Shown: one piece after another, positions 17,873 to 27,423 of the stretch | How positions within the stretch are numbered: position 1 is the stretch's first letter | How the letters are laid out: every line of letters starts with the position of its first letter | Source of the DNA: Alphaproteobacteria bacterium | Lineage (GTDB): Bacteria; Pseudomonadota; Alphaproteobacteria; UBA9219 | NCBI GenBank assembly: GCA_026225415.1 | Contig: JAMFSS010000001.1 | Span: 301,081-365,080 of the forward strand | Length of the DNA: 64,000 nucleotides | Direction of reading: 5' to 3' | Position numbers and translations under genes: made by a program | Notes under the pieces: generated by a model | Told to the model about the DNA's origin: nothing | Seen by the model: the letters and a program-made list of their open reading frames with translations, nothing else | Databases searched by the model: none

Positions 17873-18340
17873 ATGGCATTGCTGAAAGAAAAACTGAAAC
17901 AGGAAGGCGGCGCGGCTCTGGCCAAAGCGAAAGCTTTGCGCACCAGCGCGCGTAAGCTGAACCTGGTTGCAGCAAGCATCCGTGGCAAGAGCGCGGCAAC
18001 GGCTTTGATCCAGCTGACCTTTGAAAAGCGTCGCGTCGCCGACGAAGTGAAAAAGGTTTTGCAGGCTGCGGTTGCCAACGCTGAAAACAACCACAATCTG
18101 GATGTCGACAAGCTGTATGTCGCCGAAGCCTGGGTTGGTCGCGCTTTCGTTATGAAGCGTTTCCACGCACGTGGCCGCGGCAAGAGCGCCGGTATCGAAA
18201 AGCCTTACAGCAACCTGACCATCATTGTTCGGGAACGCGAAAACGACACCAATCTGTCCGCGAAACGCGCGCGCAGCTTTTCTAAGAAACCAGCGAAAGC
18301 AGGCGAACCCGCCAAGGCTTTAGCGAAGGCAGGGGCTTAA
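17873..18340 (+). CDS. rplV: 50S ribosomal protein L22
   Basis: Lines the exit tunnel with L4. The chosen ATG gives [39 protein letters not shown]; a longer frame into rpsS is rejected because the upstream residues match no L22. The tunnel hairpin region [23 protein letters not shown] is present. The C-terminus carries an Ala/Lys/Pro extension (about 25 residues), giving 155 residues against about 110 in E. coli. Extensions of this kind are common in alphaproteobacterial L22. Confidence 0.95.
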   Translation: MALLKEKLKQEGGAALAKAKALRTSARKLNLVAASIRGKSAATALIQLTFEKRRVADEVKKVLQAAVANAENNHNLDVDKLYVAEAWVGRAFVMKRFHARGRGKSAGIEKPYSNLTIIVRERENDTNLSAKRARSFSKKPAKAGEPAKALAKAGA

Positions 18341-18341
18341 T

Positions 18342-19031
18342 ATGGGTCAAAAAGTCAATCCAATCGGTTTGCGTCTTGGCATCAACCGCACATGGGACAG
18401 CCGCTGGTTCGCGAACCACGGCAACTATGCCAAGCTGTTGCATGAAGATTTCAAGATCCGCGATTATCTGATCAAGCAAATCGGCAAAGCTGCCAGCGTT
18501 GCCAAGATCGTGATCGAACGTCCTGCGAAAATCGCTCGTATCACCATTCACTCGGCTCGTCCGGGTGTGATCATCGGCAAGAAGGGCGCGGATATCGAAA
18601 AGCTGCGCGCTGAAATCGGCAAGATCACCAGCGCCGAAGTCGCGTTGAACATCGTCGAAATCCGCAAGCCGGATGTCGATGCGAAACTGGTTGCAACCGG
18701 CATCGCCGATCAGCTGGAACGTCGTATCGGTTTCCGTCGCGCTATGAAGCGTGCCGTTCAATCCGCTATGCGCGCAGGCGCACTTGGTATTCGTATCAAT
18801 TGCTCCGGTCGTTTGGGCGGTGCCGAAATTGCACGTATGGAATGGTATCGTGAAGGACGTGTGCCTTTGCACACTTTGCGCGCCGATGTCGATTACGGCG
18901 TTGCGACCGCACACACCCAAATGGGCACATGCGGCGTCAAGGTTTGGATTTTCCGTGGCGAAATTATGGAACATGATCCAATGGCGCAAGAAAAGCGCCA
19001 CACGGACACGCAAACGCCGCGTAATCAGTAA
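18342..19031 (+). CDS. rpsC: 30S ribosomal protein S3
   Basis: mRNA-entry protein with helicase function. [16 protein letters not shown] and the KH-domain motif [15 protein letters not shown] are intact, as is [32 protein letters not shown]. 229 residues. It begins two bases after the rplV stop. Confidence 0.98.
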   Translation: MGQKVNPIGLRLGINRTWDSRWFANHGNYAKLLHEDFKIRDYLIKQIGKAASVAKIVIERPAKIARITIHSARPGVIIGKKGADIEKLRAEIGKITSAEVALNIVEIRKPDVDAKLVATGIADQLERRIGFRRAMKRAVQSAMRAGALGIRINCSGRLGGAEIARMEWYREGRVPLHTLRADVDYGVATAHTQMGTCGVKVWIFRGEIMEHDPMAQEKRHTDTQTPRNQ

Positions 19032-19043
19032 GGAATTAATGCT

Positions 19044-19457
19044 ATGATGCAACCAAAAAGAACCAAGTTTAACAAGGCGCACAAAGGCCGCATCCATGGC
19101 GCAGCCAAGGGTGGGTTCCGTTTGAATTACGGTGCATTCGGTCTGAAGGCTATGGAGCCGGAACGTATTACGGCGCGTCAGATCGAAGCCGCCCGTCGTG
19201 CGATCAGCCGCGCGATGAAGCGTCAGGGTCGTCTGTGGATTTTGATATTCCCCGATGTGCCTGTGTCGAAAAAGCCTGCCGAAGTCCGCATGGGTTCCGG
19301 TAAGGGCAGCACAGAATATTGGGCATGCCGCGTCCATGCTGGCCGCATCATGTTCGAACTGGATGGCGTTCCGATGAGTGTCGCCAAAGAAGCTTTTGAA
19401 TTGGCAGCCGCGAAATTGCCGATCAAGACAAAATTCGTGCAGCGTCTGGCTGCGTAA
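19044..19457 (+). CDS. rplP: 50S ribosomal protein L16
   Basis: A-site proximal large-subunit protein. [40 protein letters not shown] and the C-terminal [10 protein letters not shown] are conserved. Two ATGs are adjacent; AAGGA spacing favours the first. The ATG form replaces the usual ML start. 137 residues. Confidence 0.97.
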   Translation: MMQPKRTKFNKAHKGRIHGAAKGGFRLNYGAFGLKAMEPERITARQIEAARRAISRAMKRQGRLWILIFPDVPVSKKPAEVRMGSGKGSTEYWACRVHAGRIMFELDGVPMSVAKEAFELAAAKLPIKTKFVQRLAA

Positions 19458-19470
19458 GGGAGATAGGGTT

Positions 19471-19695
19471 ATGGCAAGCAAGAATATCGTAAAAGCGGCA
19501 GATGTCCGCGCCAAGACAGACAAGGAACTGGAAACCCGTTTGGGCGACTTGCATAAAGAGCAATTCAACCTGCGCTTCCAAAAGGCCACCGGTCAACTCG
19601 CCAACACGGCGCGCGTCGACCATATCCGCAAGGAAATTGCGAAAATCAATACTGTCGTCGGCCAACGCCAACGCGCAGCCACGAAGGGGAAGTAA
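19471..19695 (+). CDS. rpmC: 50S ribosomal protein L29
   Basis: Small tunnel-exit protein. The start [21 protein letters not shown] was chosen after a GGGAGATAGGG site; a longer frame would extend into rplP and is rejected. The helical-hairpin core [23 protein letters not shown] is diagnostic. 74 residues. Confidence 0.96.
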   Translation: MASKNIVKAADVRAKTDKELETRLGDLHKEQFNLRFQKATGQLANTARVDHIRKEIAKINTVVGQRQRAATKGK

Positions 19696-19696
19696 G

Positions 19697-19963
19697 ATGC
19701 CACGTCGCGTATTGCAAGGAACGGTTGTGAGTGACAAAGGCGACAAGACCATCACGGTCTTGGTCGAACGTCGCGTTATGCACCCGATTTACAAGAAGTA
19801 TATCCGCAAGTCCAAGAAGTATGCGGCGCATGATGAAACCAACAGCCGCAAAGTGGGCGACGCTGTGGCGATCATCGAATGCGCGCCAATTTCCAAGCGT
19901 AAGCGTTGGACATTGGTGACGGAAACCAAGGCGGCTAAACCCGCTAAAAAGGCAACGAAGTAA
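19697..19963 (+). CDS. rpsQ: 30S ribosomal protein S17
   Basis: 16S rRNA-binding OB-fold protein. [21 protein letters not shown] and [22 protein letters not shown] are typical. The start one base after the rpmC stop was chosen over a frame running through rpmC. 88 residues with a Lys/Ala tail. Confidence 0.97.
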   Translation: MPRRVLQGTVVSDKGDKTITVLVERRVMHPIYKKYIRKSKKYAAHDETNSRKVGDAVAIIECAPISKRKRWTLVTETKAAKPAKKATK

Positions 19964-19987
19964 CAGGTTAGGAAGTAGGATACACCC

Positions 19988-20356
19988 ATGATCCAAATGG
20001 AATCAGTCCTCGATGTAGCAGACAACAGCGGCGCAAAGTCGGTTCTGTGCATCAAGGTTATTGGCGGCTCAAAGCGTAAATCGGCTGGCATCGGCGATGT
20101 GATCGTCGTGTCGATCCGCGAAGCTATTCCGCGTGGCAAGGTCAAGAAGGGTGACGTGCATAAAGCCGTTATCGTTCGCCAACGTTTTGCGTTGCACCGC
20201 GTCGATGGCACAACCATCCGTTTCGACCGTAACGCCGCCGTTCTGGTCAACAAGGATAAAGAACCCATCGGCACGCGTATCTTTGGGCCAGTGACACGCG
20301 AGTTGCGTAACCTTGGCTTTATGAAGATCATCTCGCTGGCTGAAGAAGTTTTGTAA
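19988..20356 (+). CDS. rplN: 50S ribosomal protein L14
   Basis: Subunit-interface protein and binding platform for Rsf[25 protein letters not shown] is the standard N-terminus and [13 protein letters not shown] the C-terminal motif. 122 residues. First gene of the classical spc set, here directly continuing from S10 genes. Confidence 0.98.
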   Translation: MIQMESVLDVADNSGAKSVLCIKVIGGSKRKSAGIGDVIVVSIREAIPRGKVKKGDVHKAVIVRQRFALHRVDGTTIRFDRNAAVLVNKDKEPIGTRIFGPVTRELRNLGFMKIISLAEEVL

Positions 20357-20367
20357 GGACGACAGAT

Positions 20368-20679
20368 ATGAAAATGAAAATCAGAACCAAGGACAAAGTG
20401 ATTGTCCTGACAGGCAAGGATAAGGGTAAAATCGGGGAAATCACCTCGGTATCGCCCAAGGAAAACCGCGTCACGGTTTCGGGCATCAATATGATTGCTC
20501 GCCACACCAAGCCATCGCAAACCAATCCGCAAGGCGGCATCATCCGCCGCGAAGCGCCAATCAACGCATCGAACGTTGCCTTGCTTGACGCAAAAACGAA
20601 CAAGGCGACACGCGTCGGCTATAAAACCGTCAAGGGCGAAAAAACGCGTATTGCGCGTCGCTCTGGCGAAGAAGTTTAA
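20368..20679 (+). CDS. rplX: 50S ribosomal protein L24
   Basis: Assembly initiator near the tunnel exit with a KOW motif (KVIVLTGKDKGKIGEI). NMIARHTKPSQTNPQGGI matches L24. 103 residues. It follows rplN and precedes rplE with short gaps. Confidence 0.97.
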   Translation: MKMKIRTKDKVIVLTGKDKGKIGEITSVSPKENRVTVSGINMIARHTKPSQTNPQGGIIRREAPINASNVALLDAKTNKATRVGYKTVKGEKTRIARRSGEEV

Positions 20680-20690
20680 GGGGATAGATT

Positions 20691-21257
20691 ATGACCGCAG
20701 CGAATAAAGCAAGATACATTCCGCGCCTGCAACAGCAGTATCAGGAAAAGATCAAGGCAGAACTGATCAAAAAGTTCGGCTACACCAATTCCATGCAAGT
20801 GCCGCGTCTGGACAAGATCGTCATCAATATGGGTGTCGGCGAAGCCGTGAATGACAGCAAGAAGTCCAAGAATGCAGCCGATGAATTGACGCTGATTGCC
20901 GGACAAAAAGCGGTCATCACCCAATCGCGTAAAGCTATCGCTGCATTTAAATTGCGTGGCGGTCTGGGCATCGGCGCCAAGGTTACGCTGCGTCGCGAAA
21001 AAATGTATGAATTCCTCGACCGTCTGGTCACGATCGCGCTGCCTCGCGTGCGCGATTTCCGTGGCGTTTCGTCGAAAAGCTTTGACGGCAACGGCAATTT
21101 CGCGCTGGGTCTCAAGGAACAAATCGTGTTCCCTGAAATCGATTTTGATAAGATCGACGAAATCCGCGGTATGGATATCGTGATCTGCACAACGGCTAAG
21201 AGCGATGACGAAGCGCGCGAACTTTTGCGTGCCTTCCAAATGCCCTTTCAGTCTTAA
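20691..21257 (+). CDS. rplE: 50S ribosomal protein L5
   Basis: 5S rRNA-binding protein in the central protuberance. Conserved blocks are [43 protein letters not shown] and [20 protein letters not shown]. 188 residues, slightly longer than the E. coli form at the N-terminus. Confidence 0.98.
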   Translation: MTAANKARYIPRLQQQYQEKIKAELIKKFGYTNSMQVPRLDKIVINMGVGEAVNDSKKSKNAADELTLIAGQKAVITQSRKAIAAFKLRGGLGIGAKVTLRREKMYEFLDRLVTIALPRVRDFRGVSSKSFDGNGNFALGLKEQIVFPEIDFDKIDEIRGMDIVICTTAKSDDEARELLRAFQMPFQS

Positions 21258-21267
21258 GGAGTAAAAA

Positions 21268-21573
21268 ATGGCTAAAAAATGTATGATCGAAAAGGAAGGT
21301 AAGCGCAAACGTATGGCAAACAAAGATGCCAAACGTCGCGCAAGCCTGAAAGCAACGATCAAAGACAAGGATACGGACATGGAAGTCCGTTTCGATGCGG
21401 TGATGAAGCTGGCTGCCCTGCCACGTAATGGCGCCAAAGTCCGTCAACGTATGCGCTGTGAACTGACGGGACGTTCCCGCGGTGTCTATCGTAAATTTAA
21501 ACTTAGCCGCATCAAACTGCGCGAATTGGCCAATATGGGCCAAATCCCCGGTGTGGTTAAGTCAAGCTGGTAA
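21268..21573 (+). CDS. rpsN: 30S ribosomal protein S14
   Basis: 30S head protein of the long, zinc-free type (101 residues): there is no CxxC zinc ribbon, and the C-terminal [29 protein letters not shown] is standard. The N-terminus [16 protein letters not shown] replaces the usual MAKKSMI/MAKTSMI with a Cys. Confidence 0.97.
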   Translation: MAKKCMIEKEGKRKRMANKDAKRRASLKATIKDKDTDMEVRFDAVMKLAALPRNGAKVRQRMRCELTGRSRGVYRKFKLSRIKLRELANMGQIPGVVKSSW

Positions 21574-21586
21574 GGAAGGTCGCACA

Positions 21587-21985
21587 ATGACAATGACCGA
21601 TACAATTGGTGACATGCTCACCCGCATCCGTAACGGCCAGATGGCAAAGATGGCAGTGGTAAGCTGCCCATCTTCCAAGCACCGCAAGAGCGTGCTGGAT
21701 GCCCTGGCTCGCGAAGGTTACATCCGTGGTTACACGGAAGTTCAACAAGGCGCGGCGCAAGCTTCGCTGGAAATCGAACTGAAATATCATGAAGGTGCGC
21801 CAGCGATCCAAAAGATCGACCGCGTTTCCAAGCCTGGCCGGCGCGTTTATGCGGGCATTCAGGATCTGGGGCGCGTGTTCAATGGTCTTGGCGTTTCCAT
21901 CCTGTCGACACCACGCGGCGTTCTTTCGGATAACGAAGCACGTGCGCAACATGTCGGCGGCGAAATTTTGTGCCGAGTATTCTAA
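21587..21985 (+). CDS. rpsH: 30S ribosomal protein S8
   Basis: 16S rRNA-binding protein and spc operon repressor in E. coli. The start MTMTDTIGDMLTRIRNGQ was chosen; a longer frame runs back into rpsN and is rejected. The C-terminal LGVSILSTPRGVLSDNEAR block is diagnostic. 132 residues. AAGGAAGG precedes the start. Confidence 0.97.
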   Translation: MTMTDTIGDMLTRIRNGQMAKMAVVSCPSSKHRKSVLDALAREGYIRGYTEVQQGAAQASLEIELKYHEGAPAIQKIDRVSKPGRRVYAGIQDLGRVFNGLGVSILSTPRGVLSDNEARAQHVGGEILCRVF

Positions 21986-22008
21986 TCTGAGGTTGAAGAG
22001 GTAGTCCT

Positions 22009-22542
22009 ATGTCCCGCGTTGGCAAATATCCCGTAGCTCTGCCGCAAGGCGTTACGGCGGAAGTTAAAGACAAGACCCTTGCCGTGAAAGGCAAGCTGGG
22101 CAATCTGTCTTTGCCTATCCCGTCCGAAGTCGTTGTAAGTGTCGCCGATGGCAAAGTGAGCGTTTCGATGCATCACGATACATCACGCGCCCGCGTTTTG
22201 TGGGGCACAACCCGCAACAACATCAATAATATGGTCAAAGGCGTGACCGATGGCTTCAAATCCGTCCTCGAAATCGAAGGCGTCGGTTTCAAGGCTGCGA
22301 TGCAAGGCAAAGAACTGGTGTTGAATATCGGCTTCAGCCACGAAGTGCGCTTTACACCGCCCGAAGGCATCACCATCAAGGCTGAAAAGCCAACCCTGTT
22401 GTCCGTCACCGGCATCGACAAACAACAAGTCGGTCAAGTCGCCGCCGAAATTCGTGGTTTCAAGAAACCTGAACCCTATAAGGGCAAAGGCATCAAGTAT
22501 CAAGGCGAACGCGTTCGCCGTAAAGAAGGCAAGAAGAAATAA
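22009..22542 (+). CDS. rplF: 50S ribosomal protein L6
   Basis: Factor-binding-site protein. MSRVGKYPVALPQGV and KPEPYKGKGIKYQGERVRRKEGKKK are the typical ends, and TDGFKSVLEIEGVGFKAAMQGK is the conserved middle. 177 residues. Confidence 0.98.
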   Translation: MSRVGKYPVALPQGVTAEVKDKTLAVKGKLGNLSLPIPSEVVVSVADGKVSVSMHHDTSRARVLWGTTRNNINNMVKGVTDGFKSVLEIEGVGFKAAMQGKELVLNIGFSHEVRFTPPEGITIKAEKPTLLSVTGIDKQQVGQVAAEIRGFKKPEPYKGKGIKYQGERVRRKEGKKK

Positions 22543-22554
22543 GGAACGAAAAAC

Positions 22555-22917
22555 ATGTTGTCCGCTAAAGAACTCAAAGACCGCCGCGCCAAGCGCAACC
22601 GTTACCAGATCGCGCAAAAGTCGCATGGTCGTCTGCGCCTGTCTGTTCATCGTTCGGAGCGGAACATTTCCGTTCAGATCATCGATGACAAAGCTGGCAA
22701 GACGATTGTCGCAGCTTCCACCTTGGAAGAAGATCTGCGCAAGAAGCTTAAGACCGGCGCCAACAAGGAAGCCGCCAAGACGATTGGTACCCTGGTGGCA
22801 GAGCGCGCCAAAAAGGCAGGCATCACCGAAGTTGTATTCGACCGTGGCGCCTATCTGTATCACGGCCGCGTCAAGGAATTGGCAGAGGCGGCACGCGAAG
22901 CCGGTCTTTCTTTCTAA
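22555..22917 (+). CDS. rplR: 50S ribosomal protein L18
   Basis: 5S rRNA-binding protein. [20 protein letters not shown] and [28 protein letters not shown] are diagnostic. 120 residues, normal length. It lies between rplF and rpsE. Confidence 0.98.
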   Translation: MLSAKELKDRRAKRNRYQIAQKSHGRLRLSVHRSERNISVQIIDDKAGKTIVAASTLEEDLRKKLKTGANKEAAKTIGTLVAERAKKAGITEVVFDRGAYLYHGRVKELAEAAREAGLSF

Positions 22918-22940
22918 TTAAATCTACTTAAGGACAAACG

Positions 22941-23501
22941 ATGGCAAAACCCGAAAGAAAAAAGCACGACAAAGAAGACCGCGAAGGCTCTGACCTGATC
23001 GAAAAGCTGGTCGGTATTAATCGCGTCACCAGCGTGACCAAGGGCGGCAAGAAGTTCAAGATGGCCGCAATGGTTCTGATTGGCGATGGCAAAGGTCGCG
23101 TCGGCTATGGTACGGGTAAGTCGAAAGAAGTCCCCGAAGCAATCGCCAAGGCAACCAACGCCGCCAAGCGCAACATGGTTCGTATCCCGCTCCGCGAAGG
23201 CCGCACCCTGCATCACGATGTTCGTGGCCGTTACGGCGCGGGCAAAGTTGTTCTGCGTACGGCACCTGCGGGTACAGGCATCATCGCGGGTGGTCCAATG
23301 CGCGCTCTGTTCGAAGCGTTGGGCATCCATGATGTGGTCGCAAAATCGGTTGGTTCGTCCAACCCGCACAATATGATCAAGGCGACTTTCGCTGCTTTGA
23401 ATGATATGGCGAGCCCACGTTCGGTCGCATTGCGTCGTGGTAAAAAGGTCAATGAAATTCTTGGCAAGAAAGCGGCTGATGAAGCCGGTGCCAAGGAATA
23501 A
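22941..23501 (+). CDS. rpsE: 30S ribosomal protein S5
   Basis: Decoding-fidelity protein with the N-terminal double-stranded RNA-binding fold ([39 protein letters not shown]) and the C-terminal S5 domain ([15 protein letters not shown]). 186 residues. AAGGA precedes the ATG. Confidence 0.98.
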   Translation: MAKPERKKHDKEDREGSDLIEKLVGINRVTSVTKGGKKFKMAAMVLIGDGKGRVGYGTGKSKEVPEAIAKATNAAKRNMVRIPLREGRTLHHDVRGRYGAGKVVLRTAPAGTGIIAGGPMRALFEALGIHDVVAKSVGSSNPHNMIKATFAALNDMASPRSVALRRGKKVNEILGKKAADEAGAKE

Positions 23502-23513
23502 TAGGGGTATAGA

Positions 23514-23729
23514 ATGGCTAAAGCTCAGGCAAAGAAGGCTGCATCCGGCAAAACATTGGTTGTTACCCAAACAGGTGGCACTGATGGCAAGGGACCAAAG
23601 ACCAAAGAAACACTTCTTGGTTTGGGGCTTGGCCGTATTCGCGCAACCCGCGAATTGGAAGACACACCATCCATTCGTGGCATGATCACACGCGTTCGCC
23701 ACTTGGTAAGCGTAGAAGAAAAGGGCTAA
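23514..23729 (+). CDS. rpmD: 50S ribosomal protein L30
   Basis: Small large-subunit protein. [36 protein letters not shown] is diagnostic. The first ten residues ([10 protein letters not shown]) are a short Ala/Lys extension, giving 71 residues against about 60 in E. coli. It lies 3 bp from rplO. Confidence 0.96.
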   Translation: MAKAQAKKAASGKTLVVTQTGGTDGKGPKTKETLLGLGLGRIRATRELEDTPSIRGMITRVRHLVSVEEKG

Positions 23730-23732
23730 ACA

Positions 23733-24218
23733 ATGAAGTTAAACGATCTCCGTGATAACAAAGGCGCGAACAAAAAGTTCAAAGCTGTTGGCCGTGGTAT
23801 TGGCTCCGGTAAAGGCAAGACAGCTGGCCGTGGTGTTAAGGGTCAAAAGGCGCGTTCGGGCAAAACCGGCATTCGTCAATTTGAAGGCGGCCAAACGCCC
23901 CTTATCCGCCGTATGCCAAAGCGCGGGTTCAAAAATATTTTCGCCAAGGATTTCTCCGTAGTGAATCTGGGCGCGTTGCAAACGGCGATTGACGCCGGCC
24001 GTATCGATGCCAAGAAGGAAATCACCTCGGCTATCCTCATCGCCGCTGGCGTTGCGCCAAAGGCGCGTGACGGTGTTCGTGTATTGGCCAAGGGCGAGCT
24101 GAAAGCCAAGCTGGAACTGACAGTGGCAGGCGCTTCGAAAACGGCTGTGGAAGCGATTGAAAAAGCCGGCGGCAAAGTTACGCTGACAGCTAAGGTAAAA
24201 GAAAAGAAAGCAGCCTAA
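23733..24218 (+). CDS. rplO: 50S ribosomal protein L15
   Basis: Late-assembly large-subunit protein. [41 protein letters not shown] and [17 protein letters not shown] are conserved. 161 residues. It is the last gene of this cluster: a strong terminator follows within 25 bp where most bacteria have secY, so secY, adk, rpsM, rpsK, rpoA and rplQ must lie elsewhere. Confidence 0.98.
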   Translation: MKLNDLRDNKGANKKFKAVGRGIGSGKGKTAGRGVKGQKARSGKTGIRQFEGGQTPLIRRMPKRGFKNIFAKDFSVVNLGALQTAIDAGRIDAKKEITSAILIAAGVAPKARDGVRVLAKGELKAKLELTVAGASKTAVEAIEKAGGKVTLTAKVKEKKAA

Positions 24219-24237
24219 AGCTGTTGAAATTATTGAT

Positions 24238-24270
24238 AAAAACCCCGCCAATGGCGGGGTTTTTTATTTT
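24238..24270 (+). terminator. Rho-independent terminator closing the ribosomal protein cluster
   Basis: ACCCCGCC and GGCGGGGT pair around an AAT loop, flanked by A and T runs (TTTTTTATTTTT). A classical strong terminator about 20 bp after rplO. Confidence 0.93.
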
Positions 24271-24293
24271 TGCCTTGATTAAGCATATTTTTA

Positions 24294-24304
24294 CCCCCCC
24301 CCCC
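24294..24304 (+). repeat. Homopolymeric C11 tract upstream of an orphan gene
   Basis: Eleven consecutive C residues lie 60 bp upstream of the following gene, in an otherwise AT-rich intergenic region. A TATGCT box follows three bases later. The tract would sit in the -35/-10 spacer of a promoter with a weak upstream box, a classic arrangement for slipped-strand phase variation. Confidence 0.6.
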
Positions 24305-24363
24305 TGTATGCTTAGTTCTGTTATCCCGAATTATTTTCAATTTTTAATCAAAGGAGATTGGTT

Positions 24364-24714
24364 ATGAGTAATCCTAAAAATTATAGAGGCAGACTGCCTA
24401 CAGCCTCCGAGCCTGTTTTAGATTCAGTTATATCTGACTCTTTAAAAGCAAGAGGATTTAGTCACATCGAAATAAACCCTCCTGGGGCTGATGGTACTCC
24501 ATCAGTTGTGGGTGAGAGGATTTACAATAAAGACGTGGAACGTGTCTCTGTTAATACAACAAAAGGCGGCGCCAAGGTGGATACCTATAGAGACATCAAT
24601 ACTTCACCTAAGGCTGGTGATGCAGGTCATCAACAAAGAACAAGCCTTGGGTTAAAACAAGAAATTCAGGCGAATTTAGCAAAGCGCGGCCTTACGCTTG
24701 GTTCTCCATCATAA
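24364..24714 (+). CDS. Orphan protein of unknown function
   Basis: 116 residues from the ATG placed 9 nt after AAAGGAG; a TTG two codons earlier is less well spaced. The protein is polar with no signal peptide, membrane segment or Cys. It contains ARGFSHIEINPPGADGTPSVVGERIYNKD and a Gly/Lys/Asp-rich middle suggesting partly disordered structure. Codon use is more AT-rich than the ribosomal genes. It is flanked by terminators on both sides and forms its own unit behind a C11 tract. No family was recognised. Confidence 0.65.
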   Translation: MSNPKNYRGRLPTASEPVLDSVISDSLKARGFSHIEINPPGADGTPSVVGERIYNKDVERVSVNTTKGGAKVDTYRDINTSPKAGDAGHQQRTSLGLKQEIQANLAKRGLTLGSPS

Positions 24715-24728
24715 ATTCCTTCATAAGC

Positions 24729-24762
24729 AGAAAAACCCTGCCACTGATGGCGGGGTTTTTTA
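24729..24762 (+). terminator. Rho-independent terminator of the orphan gene
   Basis: AAAAACCCTGCC pairs with GGCGGGGTTTTT around ACTGAT (one G-T pair), followed by a T run, 15 bp after the stop codon. Its stem resembles the rplO terminator, suggesting duplication of the terminator. Confidence 0.85.
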
Positions 24763-24793
24763 TGAACTGCAGTGCCACAATCCTGCTGGGATT

Positions 24794-24946
24794 CCCTCCC
24801 TCTTGTGGGGAGGGTTAGGGAGGGTATTTTGGTTTAGCTAAATACTTTTTGTGATCAACAATTTAATTTCGATTTTTGTCTTTTATAAAACAAGTTGGTT
24901 GCCTTCGGCAAACCCCTCCCCTAACCCCTCCCACAAGGGGAGGGGG
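24794..24946. repeat. Inverted repeat pair, CT/AG-rich arms
   Basis: A 32-bp arm with CCCTCCCTCTTGTGGGGAGG at 24794-24825 and its near reverse complement at 24912-24946 (CCCCTAACCCCTCCCACAAG within) flank about 86 bp of AT-rich DNA. Each arm also carries its own small CTTGTGG/CCACAAG hairpin. Such AGGGG/CCCCT elements are widespread extragenic repeats. Here they fill the gap before the trpC 3' end, where no gene was found. Confidence 0.7.
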
Positions 24947-24969
24947 AACACCATTTCTCTTATGGTGAG

Positions 24970-25758
24970 TTAGGGCATCAATTGCCGCAAAGCCACTCCG
25001 ACATCGGGCTGCTTCAACAGGCTTTCACCCACCAAAAACCCACGCGCACCGGCTTTGCGCATCATCGCGACATCGTCGGGTGTGTGGATACCACTCTCGC
25101 TTATGGCAAACCGTTCCAACGGAATAGACCGCACCAACTCCGCGGCCGCCTGCAAATCAATCTTTAAAGTTTTCAAATTGCGGCTATTCACCCCAATTAA
25201 GCGCGACGGTAATCTCAATGCGCGGTTCAACTCTTCGCGGTTATGTACTTCAATCAATACATCCATACCGTAATCCGTTGCCGCCTTATGCAACGTCAAG
25301 GCGGTATCATCATCCAATGCCGCCATGATCAGCAAGATACAATCCGCGCCCATCGCCCGCGCCTCGGCCACTTGCCACACATCAATCATAAAATCCTTGC
25401 GCAAAACGGGCAGGGCGCAGGCGGCACGCGCCGCAATCAAATCCTCATTCCGTCCCTGAAAATAAGGCGCATCGGTCAACACAGACAAGCAAGCCGCGCC
25501 AGCGGCCGCATAATTCCGCGCCAAATCAACGGGAGAAAAATCGGGCCGAATAATCCCAACCGAAGGCGAAGCTTTTTTGATTTCGGTGATAAACGCCACG
25601 CCATGGGCGTCATATTTCTCGCGCAAAGAACGTGCAAAACCACGCGCCGGTGACATCCGTATGGCATCGCGATGCAACAGCTCAAACGGCTTCATCAGTT
25701 TTTCTTTTTCAATATGCAGCCGCGTATCGGCACAAATTTTTTGTAGAATATCACACAT
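24970..25758 (-). CDS. trpC: Indole-3-glycerol-phosphate synthase
   Basis: Converts carboxyphenylamino-deoxyribulose phosphate to indole-3-glycerol phosphate in tryptophan synthesis. The TIM-barrel motifs are present: ITEIKKASPSVGIIRPDF with the catalytic Lys, LSVLTDAPYFQG, LRKDFMID, LIGVNSRNLKT, ISESGI and GFLVGESLL. 262 residues, a monofunctional enzyme not fused to TrpF. It follows trpD by 2 bp as the last trp gene. Confidence 0.97.
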   Translation of the reverse strand: MCDILQKICADTRLHIEKEKLMKPFELLHRDAIRMSPARGFARSLREKYDAHGVAFITEIKKASPSVGIIRPDFSPVDLARNYAAAGAACLSVLTDAPYFQGRNEDLIAARAACALPVLRKDFMIDVWQVAEARAMGADCILLIMAALDDDTALTLHKAATDYGMDVLIEVHNREELNRALRLPSRLIGVNSRNLKTLKIDLQAAAELVRSIPLERFAISESGIHTPDDVAMMRKAGARGFLVGESLLKQPDVGVALRQLMP

Positions 25759-25760
25759 GC

Positions 25761-26774
25761 TTAAACCTTGTTCGTAATTGTAATTAGCTTTTCCAAAATA
25801 TGCCGCGCCGCGCCATTGTCCAAACTTTCGCGCGCCTGGGTCAAGCCCTGTTCCAAATTCGCGGCAACACCGGCCACAACCAACGCCGCCCCGGCATTCA
25901 ATGTCACCAAATCACGATACGCGTTCTTCGCGCCCGCCAAAATCGCCACCAACATCGCCGCGTTTTGCGCGGCATCACCGCCGATAATTTCTTCGGGCGC
26001 GGGTTTTACCAATCCCAAAATTTCGGGGTCTATCACGGCTTCGCCCATCTCGCCTTTTTCCAATAAAACCGCGTCGCTTTTATCCATAAGCGTCAACTCA
26101 TCCATCCCGTCGCGCCCATGGGTGATCAAAGCTTCCTCGCTGCCCAACGCGCGCAAAACCAATGCCATAGGATGTAAATACCGTCGATCCGAAACACCAA
26201 TCAAATGGCGCGTCACATTGGCAGGGTTGGTTAAGGGGCCCAGTAAATTAAATATCGTCCGCACGCCCAGTTTTTTGCGTACTGCAACGACATGCCGCAT
26301 AGCCGGGTGATGACGCGGCGCAAATAAAAAACATAGATTGGCCGTGGCCAAACATTCTTCTAACAAACCAAAAGAAGGCTCCAGATTAACCCCCAAAGCC
26401 GCCAACACATCGGACGACCCCGATTTACTGGTGGCGGCGCGATTACCATGTTTGGCAACCGGCACGCCGCATCCCGCCACCACAAAAGCCGCGGCAGTTG
26501 AAATATTCGGCGTGTTCAACCCGTCGCCTCCTGTGCCGACAATATCAATGGTGTTGGCGGGCGCAGTGACAGAAACCATGTGGCTGCGCATTGACCGCGC
26601 CGCGCCCAGAATTTCATGAACGCTTTCTCCCTTGTCCCGCAACGCCAATAAAAACTGCGCAACCTCTTCTTCGCCAGCTGCACCGGAAAACAGAATATCA
26701 AACGCCGCACGCGCTTCATCGGCGGACAAAGTTTCACGGGCGCGGATTTTGGCAGTATAAAAATCTAAACTCAT
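25761..26774 (-). CDS. trpD: Anthranilate phosphoribosyltransferase
   Basis: Transfers phosphoribose from PRPP to anthranilate. The PRPP-binding loop [41 protein letters not shown] and the metal-binding [10 protein letters not shown] are intact. 337 residues. Its ATG overlaps the trpG stop (ATGA), indicating translational coupling. Confidence 0.97.
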   Translation of the reverse strand: MSLDFYTAKIRARETLSADEARAAFDILFSGAAGEEEVAQFLLALRDKGESVHEILGAARSMRSHMVSVTAPANTIDIVGTGGDGLNTPNISTAAAFVVAGCGVPVAKHGNRAATSKSGSSDVLAALGVNLEPSFGLLEECLATANLCFLFAPRHHPAMRHVVAVRKKLGVRTIFNLLGPLTNPANVTRHLIGVSDRRYLHPMALVLRALGSEEALITHGRDGMDELTLMDKSDAVLLEKGEMGEAVIDPEILGLVKPAPEEIIGGDAAQNAAMLVAILAGAKNAYRDLVTLNAGAALVVAGVAANLEQGLTQARESLDNGAARHILEKLITITNKV

Positions 26775-27340
26775 GCCACATCCAGAAAATTCTTGATCAT
26801 CGCATGGCCATGTTCGGTCGCAATGCTTTCGGGGTGAAATTGCACACCGTGAAGGGGCGCAGACACATGGCGCAGCCCCATAATAATTCCATCCGCCGTT
26901 TCCGCAGTTACCACCAAATCAGCGGGCAAATTTTCACGCCGAACAATCAATGAATGATAACGCGTGGCTGTTAACGGCGAAGGCAACCCGCGAAACACGC
27001 TATCGCCCTTATGATGCACTGAATCCGTTTTGCCATGCATGGGGGTAGGGGCGCGTATAACATCGCCGCCAAAGGTATGCCCAATGCTTTGATGCCCCAA
27101 ACAAACACCCAACAAAGGCATACGCGCTGCATGAGCCAATTTGATAACATCCAAACAAATGCCGGCCTGTTCCGGGCCACAGGGGCCGGGTGACAGAATG
27201 ATATGCGATGGCGCCATCGCCAACGCTTCCGCCGCGGTCAACGCATCATTGCGGCGCACAGTAATTTCGGCGCCCCAGGCACCAAGATAATGCGCAAGGT
27301 TGTAAGTAAAACTGTCATAATTATCGATCAGAAGAAGCAT
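26771..27340 (-). CDS. trpG: Anthranilate synthase glutamine amidotransferase subunit
   Basis: Supplies ammonia to TrpE. A class I glutaminase with catalytic Cys80 in [11 protein letters not shown] and the His169/Glu171 pair in [27 protein letters not shown] is the N-terminus. 189 residues. Unlike the usual layout it is not next to trpE: a gene on the other strand lies between, so trpGDC needs its own promoter in the 83-bp divergent spacer or upstream of it. Confidence 0.97.
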   Translation of the reverse strand: MLLLIDNYDSFTYNLAHYLGAWGAEITVRRNDALTAAEALAMAPSHIILSPGPCGPEQAGICLDVIKLAHAARMPLLGVCLGHQSIGHTFGGDVIRAPTPMHGKTDSVHHKGDSVFRGLPSPLTATRYHSLIVRRENLPADLVVTAETADGIIMGLRHVSAPLHGVQFHPESIATEHGHAMIKNFLDVA

Positions 27341-27423
27341 AGCGAAATCCCGTTAAACACAGAGGCCAATCTAGACTGATTATAGCGATTTGAGTAGGAT
27401 AGAAAGATGACACAGGTGCTTCC

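Noticed and set aside
18282..19589. 435-codon minus frame opposite rpsC and rplP
   Set aside because: Antisense shadow created by codon bias of the ribosomal genes.
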